Shown here one piece after another: positions 20,248 through 28,554 of a stretch of 64,000 nucleotides of DNA (positions within the stretch are counted from its first letter, which is position 1; each line of letters begins with the position of its first letter). Under the pieces are notes generated by a model. It was given only the letters and a program-made list of their open reading frames with translations, had not been told where the DNA came from and did no database searches. The DNA lies in assembly GCF_029193885.1 (NCBI RefSeq), contig NZ_JARFVB010000002.1:124001-188000 (forward strand). The letters are read 5' to 3'. The position numbers were made by a program, and so were the translations under genes. This DNA comes from Flagellimonas yonaguniensis (GTDB taxonomy: Bacteria > Bacteroidota > Bacteroidia > Flavobacteriales > Flavobacteriaceae).

Positions 20248-20442
20248 CTATACTTCTTCTTGGTCTCTTAGGCCTTGAATGTATTGTGCTTTTTGAATTT
20301 GCGCTCTACGCTCCACAGAAGGTTTGGTAAACTGCTGTCTTGATCTCAATTGACGCATGGTACCTGTTCTGTCGAACTTACGTTTGAAACGCTTCAAAGC
20401 TCTATCGATGTTTTCTCCTTCTTTTACTGGTATAATTAACAT
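20248..20442 (-). CDS. rpsU: 30S ribosomal protein bS21
   Basis: The 64-residue product MLIIPVKEGENIDRALKRFK is standard bS21, followed by RKFDRTGTMRQLRSRQQFTKPS. In Bacteroidota, bS21 with bS18 and bS6 helps sequester the 16S anti-SD. Studies in Flavobacterium johnsoniae found that rpsU keeps a strong SD as a feedback sensor of bS21-free ribosomes. The SD here fits that mechanism. It is monocistronic, bounded by a -7 box and a terminator. Confidence 0.97.
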   Translation of the reverse strand: MLIIPVKEGENIDRALKRFKRKFDRTGTMRQLRSRQQFTKPSVERRAQIQKAQYIQGLRDQEEV

Positions 20443-20450
20443 GGGCTACA

Positions 20451-20461
20451 ACCTCCTTTCT
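20451..20461 (-). promoter_or_regulatory. Exceptionally strong Shine-Dalgarno of rpsU
   Basis: AGAAAGGAGGT is perfectly complementary over 11 nt to the consensus 16S 3' tail and sits 8 nt before the rpsU ATG. I saw no comparable SD before the other genes whose starts I examined. Confidence 0.85.
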
Positions 20462-20477
20462 TTAAAATTTTGGTGTG

Positions 20478-20485
20478 CAAATATA
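20478..20485 (-). promoter_or_regulatory. -7 box of rpsU
   Basis: TATATTTG on the minus strand matches TAnnTTTG. It would give a leader of about 25-30 nt containing the full SD. No consensus -33 was found at 19-21 nt. Confidence 0.5.
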
Positions 20486-20534
20486 CGAATGATATTCAAT
20501 GGGTAAAGAAATATTTCATTTTTTTGATGAAAGA

Positions 20535-21704
20535 CTACACAGAGTGCTTTTTGTACTCCTTTTTGTCCACGATGATCTTTGCCAGGATTTCCTTTAGGAT
20601 TTCCGAAGTACCCCCTCCGATGGGTCCCAACCTACTATCCCTGCTCAAGCGTGCCATGGGATAATCCTCAATATACCCGTAGCCGCCCAAAAACTGCAGA
20701 CAATTATAAATGACCTCATCAGCCATTTTTGTGGATTTAAGTTTGGAAATAGTCGCTTCTTTGACCACATAGACACCTTTCTCCATTTGCGCTACTGTGG
20801 AATAATTGTATTGTTTGCACAACAGCATGTCCGAATATAGATCGACCAATCGATGTCGGAGAGCCTGAAACTGATCTATGGATTTGCCAAACGCCTCACG
20901 TTCGGACATGTATTGCAATGCATAGTCCAATGCAAATTCAGCTCTTGCATGGGCATTGACACCCATTACCAAGCGCTCCAAAGAAAAAGCTTCCATGATA
21001 TAGGCAAATCCAGCATTTTCCTCTCCCAATAAGTTAGCTGCGGGAACCTCCACATTGTCAAAAGCCAGTTCCGCCGTATCGGAGGCACGCCAGCCCAATT
21101 TATTCAGCTTGCTTGCGGAAACACCCTCAGCATTCCTGTCCATAATAAACATACTGATTCCCTTATGGCCAGCATCTTTATCCGTTTTGGCAGCAAGGAT
21201 GATATAGTCGCCGTAAACCCCATTGGTAATGAACGTTTTGGAACCGTTTACGATATAAACATCGCCTTTCTTTTCGGCCGTAGTCCGCATGGCCGCAACA
21301 TCACTACCACCAAAAGGCTCGGACACTCCCAAACAACCGATTTTATTCCCAAGCACGCTGGGCTCCAGATAAGTCTTTTTCTGATCGTTATTGGCCAATC
21401 TGTTCAGATAAGTCATTGCCAGGTACTGGTGCGCCCACATGGCCGCGGCAAAACCGCCAGAATTTATTTTCTGTAATTCCTCTAGAAAAATAACGGTATA
21501 AAAAAGGTCCAGGCCCAAACCAGAATATGCTTCTGGGGTCATCAGGCCAAAAAAGCCCATTTCCCCAAACTTGGTCCATATAGCTTTATCAATCTTACCG
21601 GATTCCTCCCATTCCTCAATATGGGGAACAACTTCCTTCTGTAAAAAATCCTTCAAACTTTCGCGGAATAAATTATGCTCTTCCGTGAAGTACATTTCGT
21701 TCAT
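20535..21704 (-). CDS. Acyl-CoA dehydrogenase
   Basis: The 389-residue FAD enzyme introduces the alpha-beta double bond of an acyl-CoA. Family signatures are CLGVSEPFGGSDVAAMRT, TFITNGVYGDY, the AFGKSIDQFQALRHRL arginine helix, and C-terminal FLGGYGYIEDYPMARLSRD and GGTSEI. The usual short-chain catalytic Glu before GTSEI is Gly here. The Glu in SLERLVMG, at the isovaleryl/long-chain-CoA dehydrogenase position, is probably the base (inferred). It is the last gene of a minus-strand run, 10 nt after the HhH gene. Confidence 0.95.
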   Translation of the reverse strand: MNEMYFTEEHNLFRESLKDFLQKEVVPHIEEWEESGKIDKAIWTKFGEMGFFGLMTPEAYSGLGLDLFYTVIFLEELQKINSGGFAAAMWAHQYLAMTYLNRLANNDQKKTYLEPSVLGNKIGCLGVSEPFGGSDVAAMRTTAEKKGDVYIVNGSKTFITNGVYGDYIILAAKTDKDAGHKGISMFIMDRNAEGVSASKLNKLGWRASDTAELAFDNVEVPAANLLGEENAGFAYIMEAFSLERLVMGVNAHARAEFALDYALQYMSEREAFGKSIDQFQALRHRLVDLYSDMLLCKQYNYSTVAQMEKGVYVVKEATISKLKSTKMADEVIYNCLQFLGGYGYIEDYPMARLSRDSRLGPIGGGTSEILKEILAKIIVDKKEYKKHSV

Positions 21705-21714
21705 AGCACCTATT

Positions 21715-22569
21715 TTATAAAGACAAATATAAAGCTATTCTGTCTAGTTTTTCTGTAGGAAATTGATCCACTTGACTCAACTCCTGTAACGATGCAAATA
21801 AACCATTTTTATCCCTATATTCAATAATATTGAAGGCCAACGACTTGTTTATGTAGATTAATCTAGATAACTCCTCCACTCCCACTTTGTTGACATTGAT
21901 TTTATTAACGGACGGAACTTCCTTTACTTGAAACTGAAGCAAAGCTTTTTCAACAACTTCGGGCTTTAACCCATAAACATCATACAATTGCTCGTTCACC
22001 AAAAAACCTCCCAACCTATCCCTGAACTTCACGATTCTTTGGGACAAGGTCTCGCCGATGCCATAAACGGATTTCAGGTCTTCAGCCGTGGCTGAGTTCA
22101 GGTCCTTAATCGTAGGTGCTTTCTTGACACTTGATTCTTTCTTCGCTGGAGTTTGATTGTTCTTTACCCAATCTGGAAACTTAAAATACGGAGAGATTTC
22201 GTTCAGCAACGAGTCTGATATTCGGGTAACGGTTTGGAACTCCTCTGGCGAATTAACAAACTTGCCTTGCTTTCTAAGAGCAAACAACCGGTCCAATTCC
22301 GTTGTGGATAATCCCAAGGCATAGCCTTTGTAATCGGTAATATAATTTGGGTTGAAGGGATACATTTTTGGAACTCCTTCAGACTGGTAAGTCTTTAGGC
22401 TATCAATCCTATGTTGTTCCGAAGCATTGAGAGCAAAGTTGGTTTCACTTTTTGATGGATTTGCCTTTACATAATAATACCCGCCTTGAAGCACGACCAC
22501 CATCAGCAATAAAAAGAAAATCCCACTTCGTTCCTGCTTATTGAACCTGAAGTGGGATTTGAATTTCAT
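21715..22569 (-). CDS. Membrane-anchored helix-hairpin-helix (ComEA-like) protein
   Basis: The 284-residue protein has one N-terminal membrane segment (GIFFLLLMVVVLQGGYYYV) and three HhH-like repeats: ITDYKGYALGLSTTELDRLF, TIKDLNSATAEDLKSVYGIG and NKINVNKVGVEELSRLIYIN. The NSAT/VNKV motifs followed by a GIG-type turn are typical of ComEA DNA-binding modules. It may bind DNA in the periplasm, but a general helical scaffold role cannot be excluded. It lies 14 nt downstream of the symporter gene. Confidence 0.82.
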   Translation of the reverse strand: MKFKSHFRFNKQERSGIFFLLLMVVVLQGGYYYVKANPSKSETNFALNASEQHRIDSLKTYQSEGVPKMYPFNPNYITDYKGYALGLSTTELDRLFALRKQGKFVNSPEEFQTVTRISDSLLNEISPYFKFPDWVKNNQTPAKKESSVKKAPTIKDLNSATAEDLKSVYGIGETLSQRIVKFRDRLGGFLVNEQLYDVYGLKPEVVEKALLQFQVKEVPSVNKINVNKVGVEELSRLIYINKSLAFNIIEYRDKNGLFASLQELSQVDQFPTEKLDRIALYLSL

Positions 22570-22583
22570 CTTAGCTATGGCTT

Positions 22584-24203
22584 TTACATTTTATCCACCA
22601 AGTCTTCCGCACCATCTTCCAGCGCATCTTCTTTTTTATTGATGGCATTCATGTATTTGTTCAATTCTTTTCGAACCACTGGAGTCAATAAAACAACACC
22701 TATAATATTAGGTACAACCATCGCAAAAATCATGGCATCCGAGAAGTCGATCACGGAACCAAGGCTAATGGAAGCTCCAACGATCACAAAGAACAAGAAC
22801 AAGATTTTGTACGCTAGGTCGCTTGTTCTGCTTTTTCCAAAAAGGTACATCCATCCCTGCATTCCGTAGTAAGACCAAGAAATCATAGTGGAGAATGCGA
22901 ACAATATTACCGCAATGGTCAATACTACCGAGAAGTGGGGAATAACAGAATCAAAAGCGGTCGCCGTAATCTCAACACCCTCCGTGATTTCGGTACCATA
23001 CTGCAAGAAACCTACTTCATAGTTGGTAATGATGATTACCAAAGCGGTCATGGTACAAATTACAACGGTATCCACAAAAGGCTCCAAAAGGGCAACAATA
23101 CCCTCACTCGCAGGATACTTGGTGCGTACAGCGGAGTGGGCAATGGCTGCTGAACCCACACCTGCTTCGTTGGAGAACGCCCCCCTACGAATACCTTGGA
23201 TCATTACACCGATAAGTCCACCTGCGATTCCAAGTCCTGAAAAGGCTCCTTCGAAAATCAAACCGAAAGCATCATCGATGGACGAAAAGTTGGCACCCAA
23301 AATAATCAGGGCCGCCAATACATATATACCGGCCATAAAGGGTACAATTTTTTCCGTAACGGATGCAATCCTTTTGATACCCCCGATAATCACGATGGCC
23401 ACCAATACGGCCATTACAATACCAAAATACAATCCAGCGTTGTCGTTTTCAAGACTGAACAACTCCACGAACTGGGCGGCCGCCTGATTGGCCTGGAACA
23501 TATTTCCACCACCAAAGGAACCTCCAATTACGAAAATCGCAAATAGTACAGCAAGTACTTTACCTAATCCCTTGGCATTTTTTTCTTTAAGACCTTTGGT
23601 CAAGTAGTACATAGGACCACCATAAACGGTACCATCCTCACCTACGTCCCTATACTTAACACCCAAGGTACATTCTGCAAATTTTGATGCCATACCCAAA
23701 AGTCCGGCCAAGATCATCCAAAAAGTCGCTCCGGGACCACCAATGGACAAGGCTACCGCCACACCGGCAATGTTCCCCAACCCAACAGTGGCGGAAAGTG
23801 CAGCAGTAAGGGCTTGAAAGTGGGAAACCTCTCCATGGGCAGATTCATCCCTAATCGTATCCGGCAAATCGTGCTCTTCCGCAGAATCCCCATATAAATG
23901 GTCCACACCGTGCTTTTCTATATCCTCATACTTCCCTTGGACCACTTTTATCGCAGTCCAAAAACCCGTAAAGTTGATGAGCTTAAAATAAATGGTAAAG
24001 TACAATGCACCTCCTACCAATACAAGAAGCACCCAAGGTATCTGGAACTGTTCCGAAAAAGGGATCTCGTAGAAAATAGCATCAACAAACCAGCTTGTGT
24101 ATCTGGAAAAAACCGCATCAATTTTTTCTGATGTACTTTCCTGAGCAAAAGAAAGTGCCGGTAACATTAAACTTAAAATGGAAAGAAGTCTATACTTCAT
24201 CAT
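22584..24203 (-). CDS. Alanine/glycine:cation symporter (AGCS family)
   Basis: The 539-residue inner-membrane transporter has an N-terminal signal-like segment (LLSILSLMLPALSFAQ) and the AGCS core. The core includes HFQALTAALSATVGLGNIAG, GPGATFWMILAGLLGMASKF, YGGPMYYLTKGL and GIRRGAFSNEAGVGSAAIAH. It takes up alanine or glycine with sodium or protons. The extra ~70 N-terminal residues and long acidic loop (HGVDHLYGDSAEEHDLPD) are features of the Bacteroidota form. Confidence 0.93.
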   Translation of the reverse strand: MMKYRLLSILSLMLPALSFAQESTSEKIDAVFSRYTSWFVDAIFYEIPFSEQFQIPWVLLVLVGGALYFTIYFKLINFTGFWTAIKVVQGKYEDIEKHGVDHLYGDSAEEHDLPDTIRDESAHGEVSHFQALTAALSATVGLGNIAGVAVALSIGGPGATFWMILAGLLGMASKFAECTLGVKYRDVGEDGTVYGGPMYYLTKGLKEKNAKGLGKVLAVLFAIFVIGGSFGGGNMFQANQAAAQFVELFSLENDNAGLYFGIVMAVLVAIVIIGGIKRIASVTEKIVPFMAGIYVLAALIILGANFSSIDDAFGLIFEGAFSGLGIAGGLIGVMIQGIRRGAFSNEAGVGSAAIAHSAVRTKYPASEGIVALLEPFVDTVVICTMTALVIIITNYEVGFLQYGTEITEGVEITATAFDSVIPHFSVVLTIAVILFAFSTMISWSYYGMQGWMYLFGKSRTSDLAYKILFLFFVIVGASISLGSVIDFSDAMIFAMVVPNIIGVVLLTPVVRKELNKYMNAINKKEDALEDGAEDLVDKM

Positions 24204-24283
24204 ATTGTTTTGGTTATGTTAGTTTTTTGTAAAGGCCCAATATCCTAAAAAATTTCTTCGCAAAAAAATTAATGCGTGTTAAA

Positions 24284-25291
24284 CTAGCCTATCTGAAACA
24301 TTTGGTTCAGCTTACGTATCTGCTCTGGCCTACCCAACACAATAACTTTACTTTTGGGCTGTAGAACCATATCTGCTTCCGGGTTGATGATATATTTGCC
24401 GTTAGGATCTATGTAACCTATAATGGTACAGCCCGTTTTTCTACGTAAATCCAAATCGCGAAGGGAATGGCAATCCATTTGATTGGTAAAGTCCTCTATA
24501 CTGACTTCCTCTAAATTCGTGGTATGCTCCCCTTCTATGGACAATTGGTCCAAAAAGGTGATCAAATCTGGCATGACCACCAAAGATGCCATGTGATCGC
24601 CCCCTATCTTGTCGGGCATGATCACTTTGTTCGCACCCGCAAATTGCAGCTTTTTTATCGAGGTTACCTGCGATGCCCTACTTATAATGAAAAGATTTTT
24701 ATTGAGTTGCCTTGCTGAAAGAACAATAAAAAGGTTGGCCGAATCGTCCGGTACGGCCGTGATCAGATACTGCGCCCTATCTATGCCCGCTTGGAGCAGT
24801 ACTTCATCCTCATTGGCATCGCCTTCCACAAACAAGACTTCTTCCTCATGCCTTTCTATGATCTCCCTGTCCTTTTCAATGACCACAAAAGGCTTTTTGT
24901 AAGCAATCAATTTTTCGGCGGCCTGCATTCCATTTCTACCAAATCCGCAAACCACAACATGATTGGAAAGACTATCTATTTGTTTCTTCACTTTTTTCTT
25001 TTTTAGCAGTTCCAATGAGTTTCTTCCTAAAATGTACTCGGAAACCACGGAAATGGCGAAACCGAAGATGAACACACTGGTAACGATTAAAAATACGGTA
25101 AAAATCTTTGCATTGGCGTCCAAGGGCCTTACCTCAGAAAAACCCACCGTGGTCACTGTGATAATGGTCATGTAAATGGCCTCTATCCAGGTAAAGTCCG
25201 ACAACATTTTATAACCGACCACCCCAAACAAAAGCACCACGACCATTAAGGAAAGTGCCAATACTATTTTGGAACGCATCAATCTAATCAT
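24284..25291 (-). CDS. Two-helix potassium channel with TrkA-N/TrkA-C (RCK) domains
   Basis: The 335-residue protein has membrane helices at about 7-28 and 63-86 flanking a pore loop with TTVGFSEV, a variant of the TVGYGD filter. Residues ~108-230 are a Rossmann TrkA-N domain (VVVCGFGRNGMQAAEKL), followed by a TrkA-C domain (TGCTIIGYIDPNGKYIINPE). The design matches MthK-type ligand-gated K+ channels. The filter has F-S in place of Y-G, so selectivity is uncertain. It overlaps no gene and starts 2 nt after pspC. Confidence 0.9.
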   Translation of the reverse strand: MIRLMRSKIVLALSLMVVVLLFGVVGYKMLSDFTWIEAIYMTIITVTTVGFSEVRPLDANAKIFTVFLIVTSVFIFGFAISVVSEYILGRNSLELLKKKKVKKQIDSLSNHVVVCGFGRNGMQAAEKLIAYKKPFVVIEKDREIIERHEEEVLFVEGDANEDEVLLQAGIDRAQYLITAVPDDSANLFIVLSARQLNKNLFIISRASQVTSIKKLQFAGANKVIMPDKIGGDHMASLVVMPDLITFLDQLSIEGEHTTNLEEVSIEDFTNQMDCHSLRDLDLRRKTGCTIIGYIDPNGKYIINPEADMVLQPKSKVIVLGRPEQIRKLNQMFQIG

Positions 25292-25293
25292 GT

Positions 25294-25521
25294 TCAGAGG
25301 TCAAATACGGAGGTTCTTTTGGTATAGATCAAGTCTTTAATCCGAAGCCAGAACGCGATAAAGAGGTACAGCGCGAAACCGAAACCCAAGGTAACAAAGG
25401 TCAAATAGATAAAACTGGTACGCACCACCCGGGCACGAATCCCAAGTCGTTCCGCTATGCGTCCACAGACCTCAAAACCCCTTTTTTGAAAGTAATAAAG
25501 CGTATTGTAAAATAAAGACAT
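25294..25521 (-). CDS. PspC-domain membrane protein
   Basis: The 75-residue product has the PspC pattern: VCGRIAERLGIRARVVRTSF followed by a membrane helix (YLTFVTLGFGFALYLFIAFW). Such proteins act in envelope stress sensing, but no other psp gene is nearby. It is co-transcribed with DUF2851 upstream (8 nt) and the K+ channel downstream (2 nt). Confidence 0.88.
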   Translation of the reverse strand: MSLFYNTLYYFQKRGFEVCGRIAERLGIRARVVRTSFIYLTFVTLGFGFALYLFIAFWLRIKDLIYTKRTSVFDL

Positions 25522-25529
25522 GGTTAAAA

Positions 25530-26810
25530 TTATGTATTTCTATTCAATAATTGCGTACCAATGGCGCATTGCATGCATTTATTTTGAGAACAGTAATTGG
25601 TAAATAGCTCCAGTTTTGCCTGACTTTCCAATGCATTTTGGGCCTTTAAACCTATTTTATCAAAATTTTTGATGACGGAATTATCCTCCTTCCCCAATGC
25701 TGAAACCAGCGTGATCAAATCTTCATTCCAGTCCCTGCCCAAATGCTTTGCATAGCAGAATTTAAGTGGCACCAACGTATTAATGACTATCAGGTCGATA
25801 AACCTTTTGGATAATTTTTTCATTCTCTTTTTGGAGACCTTTCCAAAGGTATAATGCTCTTCCCAATACGGACCTGCACAAATCTCGAAGGACTGATAAA
25901 TACCTTCCAGCGTGTTCAAATCCATTAATTTGGAAAAGAAGTTGTGACTTCCCGCATATAAATTGACCAATTGCGAAATCCGAATAGTTGGAAAATTCAT
26001 CGGTCGCAATCCGAAGAACTCCGGTTTCGATGACGGTATGTCCAAATCAAACTTACGCTGCAGATAACCGTATTCTTTTTTGAGTTGCAAATAATACGAA
26101 TCGATGCAGTCATCCACTTGTAAAAGTCCAAAGTGACCAAAAAGCAAAGCTTCCAATTGCAAGGGCTCGTTGGTTGTTTTCCTCACTATGGAAAAATCCA
26201 ATTGTCGTGCCCGCTCCATAAAGTATGGGCCATTGACCTTGGAACCAAAATTCTTGGCCAAAAGCATAAAAAGCACCGCTTCCCAATCATTCTTGGAGGC
26301 GTCCAAAAGTTCCCATATCAATTTGGATTTATGCTCTAGGCGTTCAATGTACAATCGATGCAACCAATTTTCCATCACAAAGGAATCCACCTGCCTCACA
26401 TCTTTCTCGCAGCTGATAAACTTTGTGCGCGAATTGTTCATCAGGTTTTGATAACCATTCAAAAGTTGGTCTGCCACATATTGCTTGACTTCCAAAGTGG
26501 GTATTTGGGAGCCGTCCTTCCTAAAAACAGCAATGTCATCCTCCCATACCACATGGAGAATGACATTGTCATAATTTTCATCTGTTTCGTGATGATGCAC
26601 ATACCAATCCGAAGATTTAAGGTGCATCTCCACATTACCTGCCCAGAGCTGTCCGTCGATTTCAACTTTGGCGTTGAAAAAATCGGGACCGGCCAACCTG
26701 TTTTGGGTTCCCGGTGCCTTAATCACAATAGGCTCCCCATTGCCCGTGCACAACTGTTCGGTCGGAAGCTTATTATGCCTCCAAATAAAATAAAGTAGGT
26801 CTTCTCGCAT
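25530..26810 (-). CDS. DUF2851 family protein
   Basis: The 426-residue protein starts MREDLLYFIWRHNKLPTEQL and contains AGPDFFNAKVEIDGQLWAGN and VEMHLKSSDWYVHHHETDEN, highly conserved in Bacteroidota DUF2851 proteins. No signal or membrane span is seen, so it is cytoplasmic. The C-terminus has clustered cysteines (YCSQNKCMQCAIG) that could bind metal. Function is unknown. Confidence 0.9.
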   Translation of the reverse strand: MREDLLYFIWRHNKLPTEQLCTGNGEPIVIKAPGTQNRLAGPDFFNAKVEIDGQLWAGNVEMHLKSSDWYVHHHETDENYDNVILHVVWEDDIAVFRKDGSQIPTLEVKQYVADQLLNGYQNLMNNSRTKFISCEKDVRQVDSFVMENWLHRLYIERLEHKSKLIWELLDASKNDWEAVLFMLLAKNFGSKVNGPYFMERARQLDFSIVRKTTNEPLQLEALLFGHFGLLQVDDCIDSYYLQLKKEYGYLQRKFDLDIPSSKPEFFGLRPMNFPTIRISQLVNLYAGSHNFFSKLMDLNTLEGIYQSFEICAGPYWEEHYTFGKVSKKRMKKLSKRFIDLIVINTLVPLKFCYAKHLGRDWNEDLITLVSALGKEDNSVIKNFDKIGLKAQNALESQAKLELFTNYCSQNKCMQCAIGTQLLNRNT

Positions 26811-26831
26811 TGATTTGGGATAAATGGAGAT

Positions 26832-27143
26832 CTACTCTGCTACTTCGCCGTCCCAGTTCATAAAGCCACCTTCCAGATTGTAAGCGTTTTCAATTCCAAG
26901 ACTGTTCATAATGGCACAGGCCTGTCCGCTACGGTTTCCCGACCGGCAGTAGACATAATAGTTTTTGGACTTGTCCAATTTTTCCAATTCGTCCATAAAT
27001 TCCTGTCCCAAATAAATATCGATGTTCGTTGACCCTGGAATATATCCTTCTTCCACTTCTTCGGGGGTACGTACATCCAAAATAAAGGCGTTGTCATCTT
27101 TTTCCAGTTGCTCCGCCCATTCTTCTTGTGATAGATCTGACAT
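26832..27143 (-). CDS. Rhodanese-like sulfurtransferase
   Basis: A single rhodanese domain of 103 residues has the opening FILDVRTPEEVEEGYIPGST and active-site loop YCRSGNRSG with the catalytic Cys. The ATG at 27143 is preferred to the in-frame TTG at 27152. No signal is present, so it is a cytosolic persulfide carrier. It is first in a likely rhodanese-DUF2851-pspC-channel operon. Confidence 0.92.
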   Translation of the reverse strand: MSDLSQEEWAEQLEKDDNAFILDVRTPEEVEEGYIPGSTNIDIYLGQEFMDELEKLDKSKNYYVYCRSGNRSGQACAIMNSLGIENAYNLEGGFMNWDGEVAE

Positions 27144-27170
27144 TTTTTTCAATTTAGATTGCTACAAAAA

Positions 27171-27198
27171 TAAAAATCCGAAGCGTTACTCCGGATTT
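27171..27198 (-). terminator. Terminator after the thioredoxin-like gene
   Basis: AAATCCG / CGGATTT (27174-27198) with an 11-nt loop is followed on the minus strand by TTTTATTTTTG. It separates the redoxin pair from the rhodanese operon. Confidence 0.7.
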
Positions 27199-27226
27199 CT
27201 CTTCTGGTTTTATTTTTATTATCGGC

Positions 27227-27859
27227 TTATTTTATGCCACAACCAATGGCTTTTGTCGTCTTCGGATTGATTTCATTACCTGCCAGCATGGCATCCACGG
27301 CATTTTCCACAAAAGTTTCATCCACCTGTGATGCATCTTGATAGTTGTCGTCGATAGCACCGATATATTTTACCATGTTTCCTGTTGCCGTTTTTTCCAA
27401 CAAGAAAACGTGTGGTGTACGAGTGGCCCCATATTTCGGATATACTTTTTGGCCCTCATCGAACAAATAAGGGAAAATGAACCCTTTTTCGGCTGCACGC
27501 TCCTTCATTTTTGCGAAACCGTCCCCCGGCTTGACACTGGGGTCGTTCGGGTTGATGGCAATTACGGGAACGCCTTGTGGTTTGTATTTGGCATCCAACG
27601 CAATGATTCTATCCTCATAAGCCTGCGCATAAGGGCAGGTATTGCAGGTAAATATGACCAAAAAACCTCTGGCACCATCAAAATCCGATAGCGACACCAT
27701 GGCCCCATCCACATTCTTCAAGGAAAAATCGGCGGCTTTATCGCCAACTTGGTATCCTTTGTCCAAATTATGTTCGGTCTCCACCTTGAATCCCATGGCA
27801 AATGCTGCCACAAAAATCAAAAGCAATGCAGACCCTCCTAAAATCCTTCTCTTTTTCAT
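27227..27859 (-). CDS. Exported redoxin-family protein (AhpC/TSA-like)
   Basis: The 210-residue product has an N-terminal signal or anchor (RRILGGSALLLIFVAAFAMGF) and a peroxiredoxin/TlpA-like fold: KAADFSLKNVDGAMVSLSDF, the motif FTCNTCPYAQAY (C-x-x-C), and the cis-Pro region ATRTPHVFLL. It is probably a periplasmic thiol oxidoreductase. It lies 6 nt after the TlpA-like lipoprotein gene, so the two likely work together. Confidence 0.9.
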   Translation of the reverse strand: MKKRRILGGSALLLIFVAAFAMGFKVETEHNLDKGYQVGDKAADFSLKNVDGAMVSLSDFDGARGFLVIFTCNTCPYAQAYEDRIIALDAKYKPQGVPVIAINPNDPSVKPGDGFAKMKERAAEKGFIFPYLFDEGQKVYPKYGATRTPHVFLLEKTATGNMVKYIGAIDDNYQDASQVDETFVENAVDAMLAGNEINPKTTKAIGCGIK

Positions 27860-27865
27860 AGTCGA

Positions 27866-28420
27866 TTAGTTTATGAATTTATATAACTCGTTGTTCAGTT
27901 CTTCGTACGTGAAACCACGTTCGTAAAAAGTTCGTTTATCCTTATTATATATTAAGGTAGCGGGAATACCTCCACCCCATTCTTCGGATACCTTTGGTAT
28001 CCAATCGTTTTGTTTGGGGTCGTCCAGTATCACCACCTCGGCCTGTATGTTTTTGTTCTCCACAAAAGGTTCCAATCGGGTCTTCCACATATTGGGCATA
28101 TCCAAACTGACCAATATCACTTCAACATTGTTATTCTTTTGTTCCGAATGGATTCTTTCAAAATGGGGCATTTCCTCAATACAGGGTTTGCACCAAGTGG
28201 CCCAAAAGTTGACCACATAGGTTTTGCCATCATCTTTATGGAGCATGGGCTCAAAACCATCAAAATCATAAATGGGAAAGGCAACATCTGTGTTGGTATT
28301 GTCTTTCTGCACAACCAATTCGTTATCAGCGGTTTCAGCCTCTACCTTTTTTTGCTTCTTCTCTTCAGCACAGCCCATAATAATGGAAATCATCAATCCT
28401 AAAGTCAATAACTTGTTCAT
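27866..28420 (-). CDS. TlpA-like thioredoxin lipoprotein
   Basis: The 184-residue protein has a lipobox (LMISIIMGC, Cys17) and a thioredoxin fold with VVNFWATWCKPCIEEMPHFE (C-x-x-C) and cis-Pro in GGGIPATLIYNKD. It is expected to be membrane-anchored and to keep periplasmic or cytochrome thiols reduced. It heads a two-gene operon with the downstream redoxin and is divergent from marR. Confidence 0.92.
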   Translation of the reverse strand: MNKLLTLGLMISIIMGCAEEKKQKKVEAETADNELVVQKDNTNTDVAFPIYDFDGFEPMLHKDDGKTYVVNFWATWCKPCIEEMPHFERIHSEQKNNNVEVILVSLDMPNMWKTRLEPFVENKNIQAEVVILDDPKQNDWIPKVSEEWGGGIPATLIYNKDKRTFYERGFTYEELNNELYKFIN

Positions 28421-28499
28421 TATCTGTCTTTTACATCTTTAAAAATACATAAGGAGAACCTCTTTCCCCTCTCTTTAACAAAAATTTATCTATCAAAAA

Positions 28500-28543
28500 T
28501 TTGGATGATTGTCAAAAATCATCATACATTTGTATATACAAAT
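28500..28543 (+). promoter_or_regulatory. marR promoter with overlapping palindromic operator
   Basis: TTTG (28500-28503) and TACATTTG (28525-28532) are 21 nt apart and match the Bacteroidota promoter consensus. A perfect 16-bp palindrome ATTTGTATATACAAAT (28528-28543) covers the -7 box and start-site region. A further half-site TTTGTAC lies just downstream. A MarR dimer bound here would block initiation, which suggests autoregulation. Confidence 0.7.
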
Positions 28544-28554
28544 ATTGTTTGTAC

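Noticed and set aside
28501-28554. 18-codon N-terminal extension of the MarR regulator
   Set aside because: It would start upstream of the -7 box and run through the operator palindrome. The start at 28555 fits the promoter and family length.
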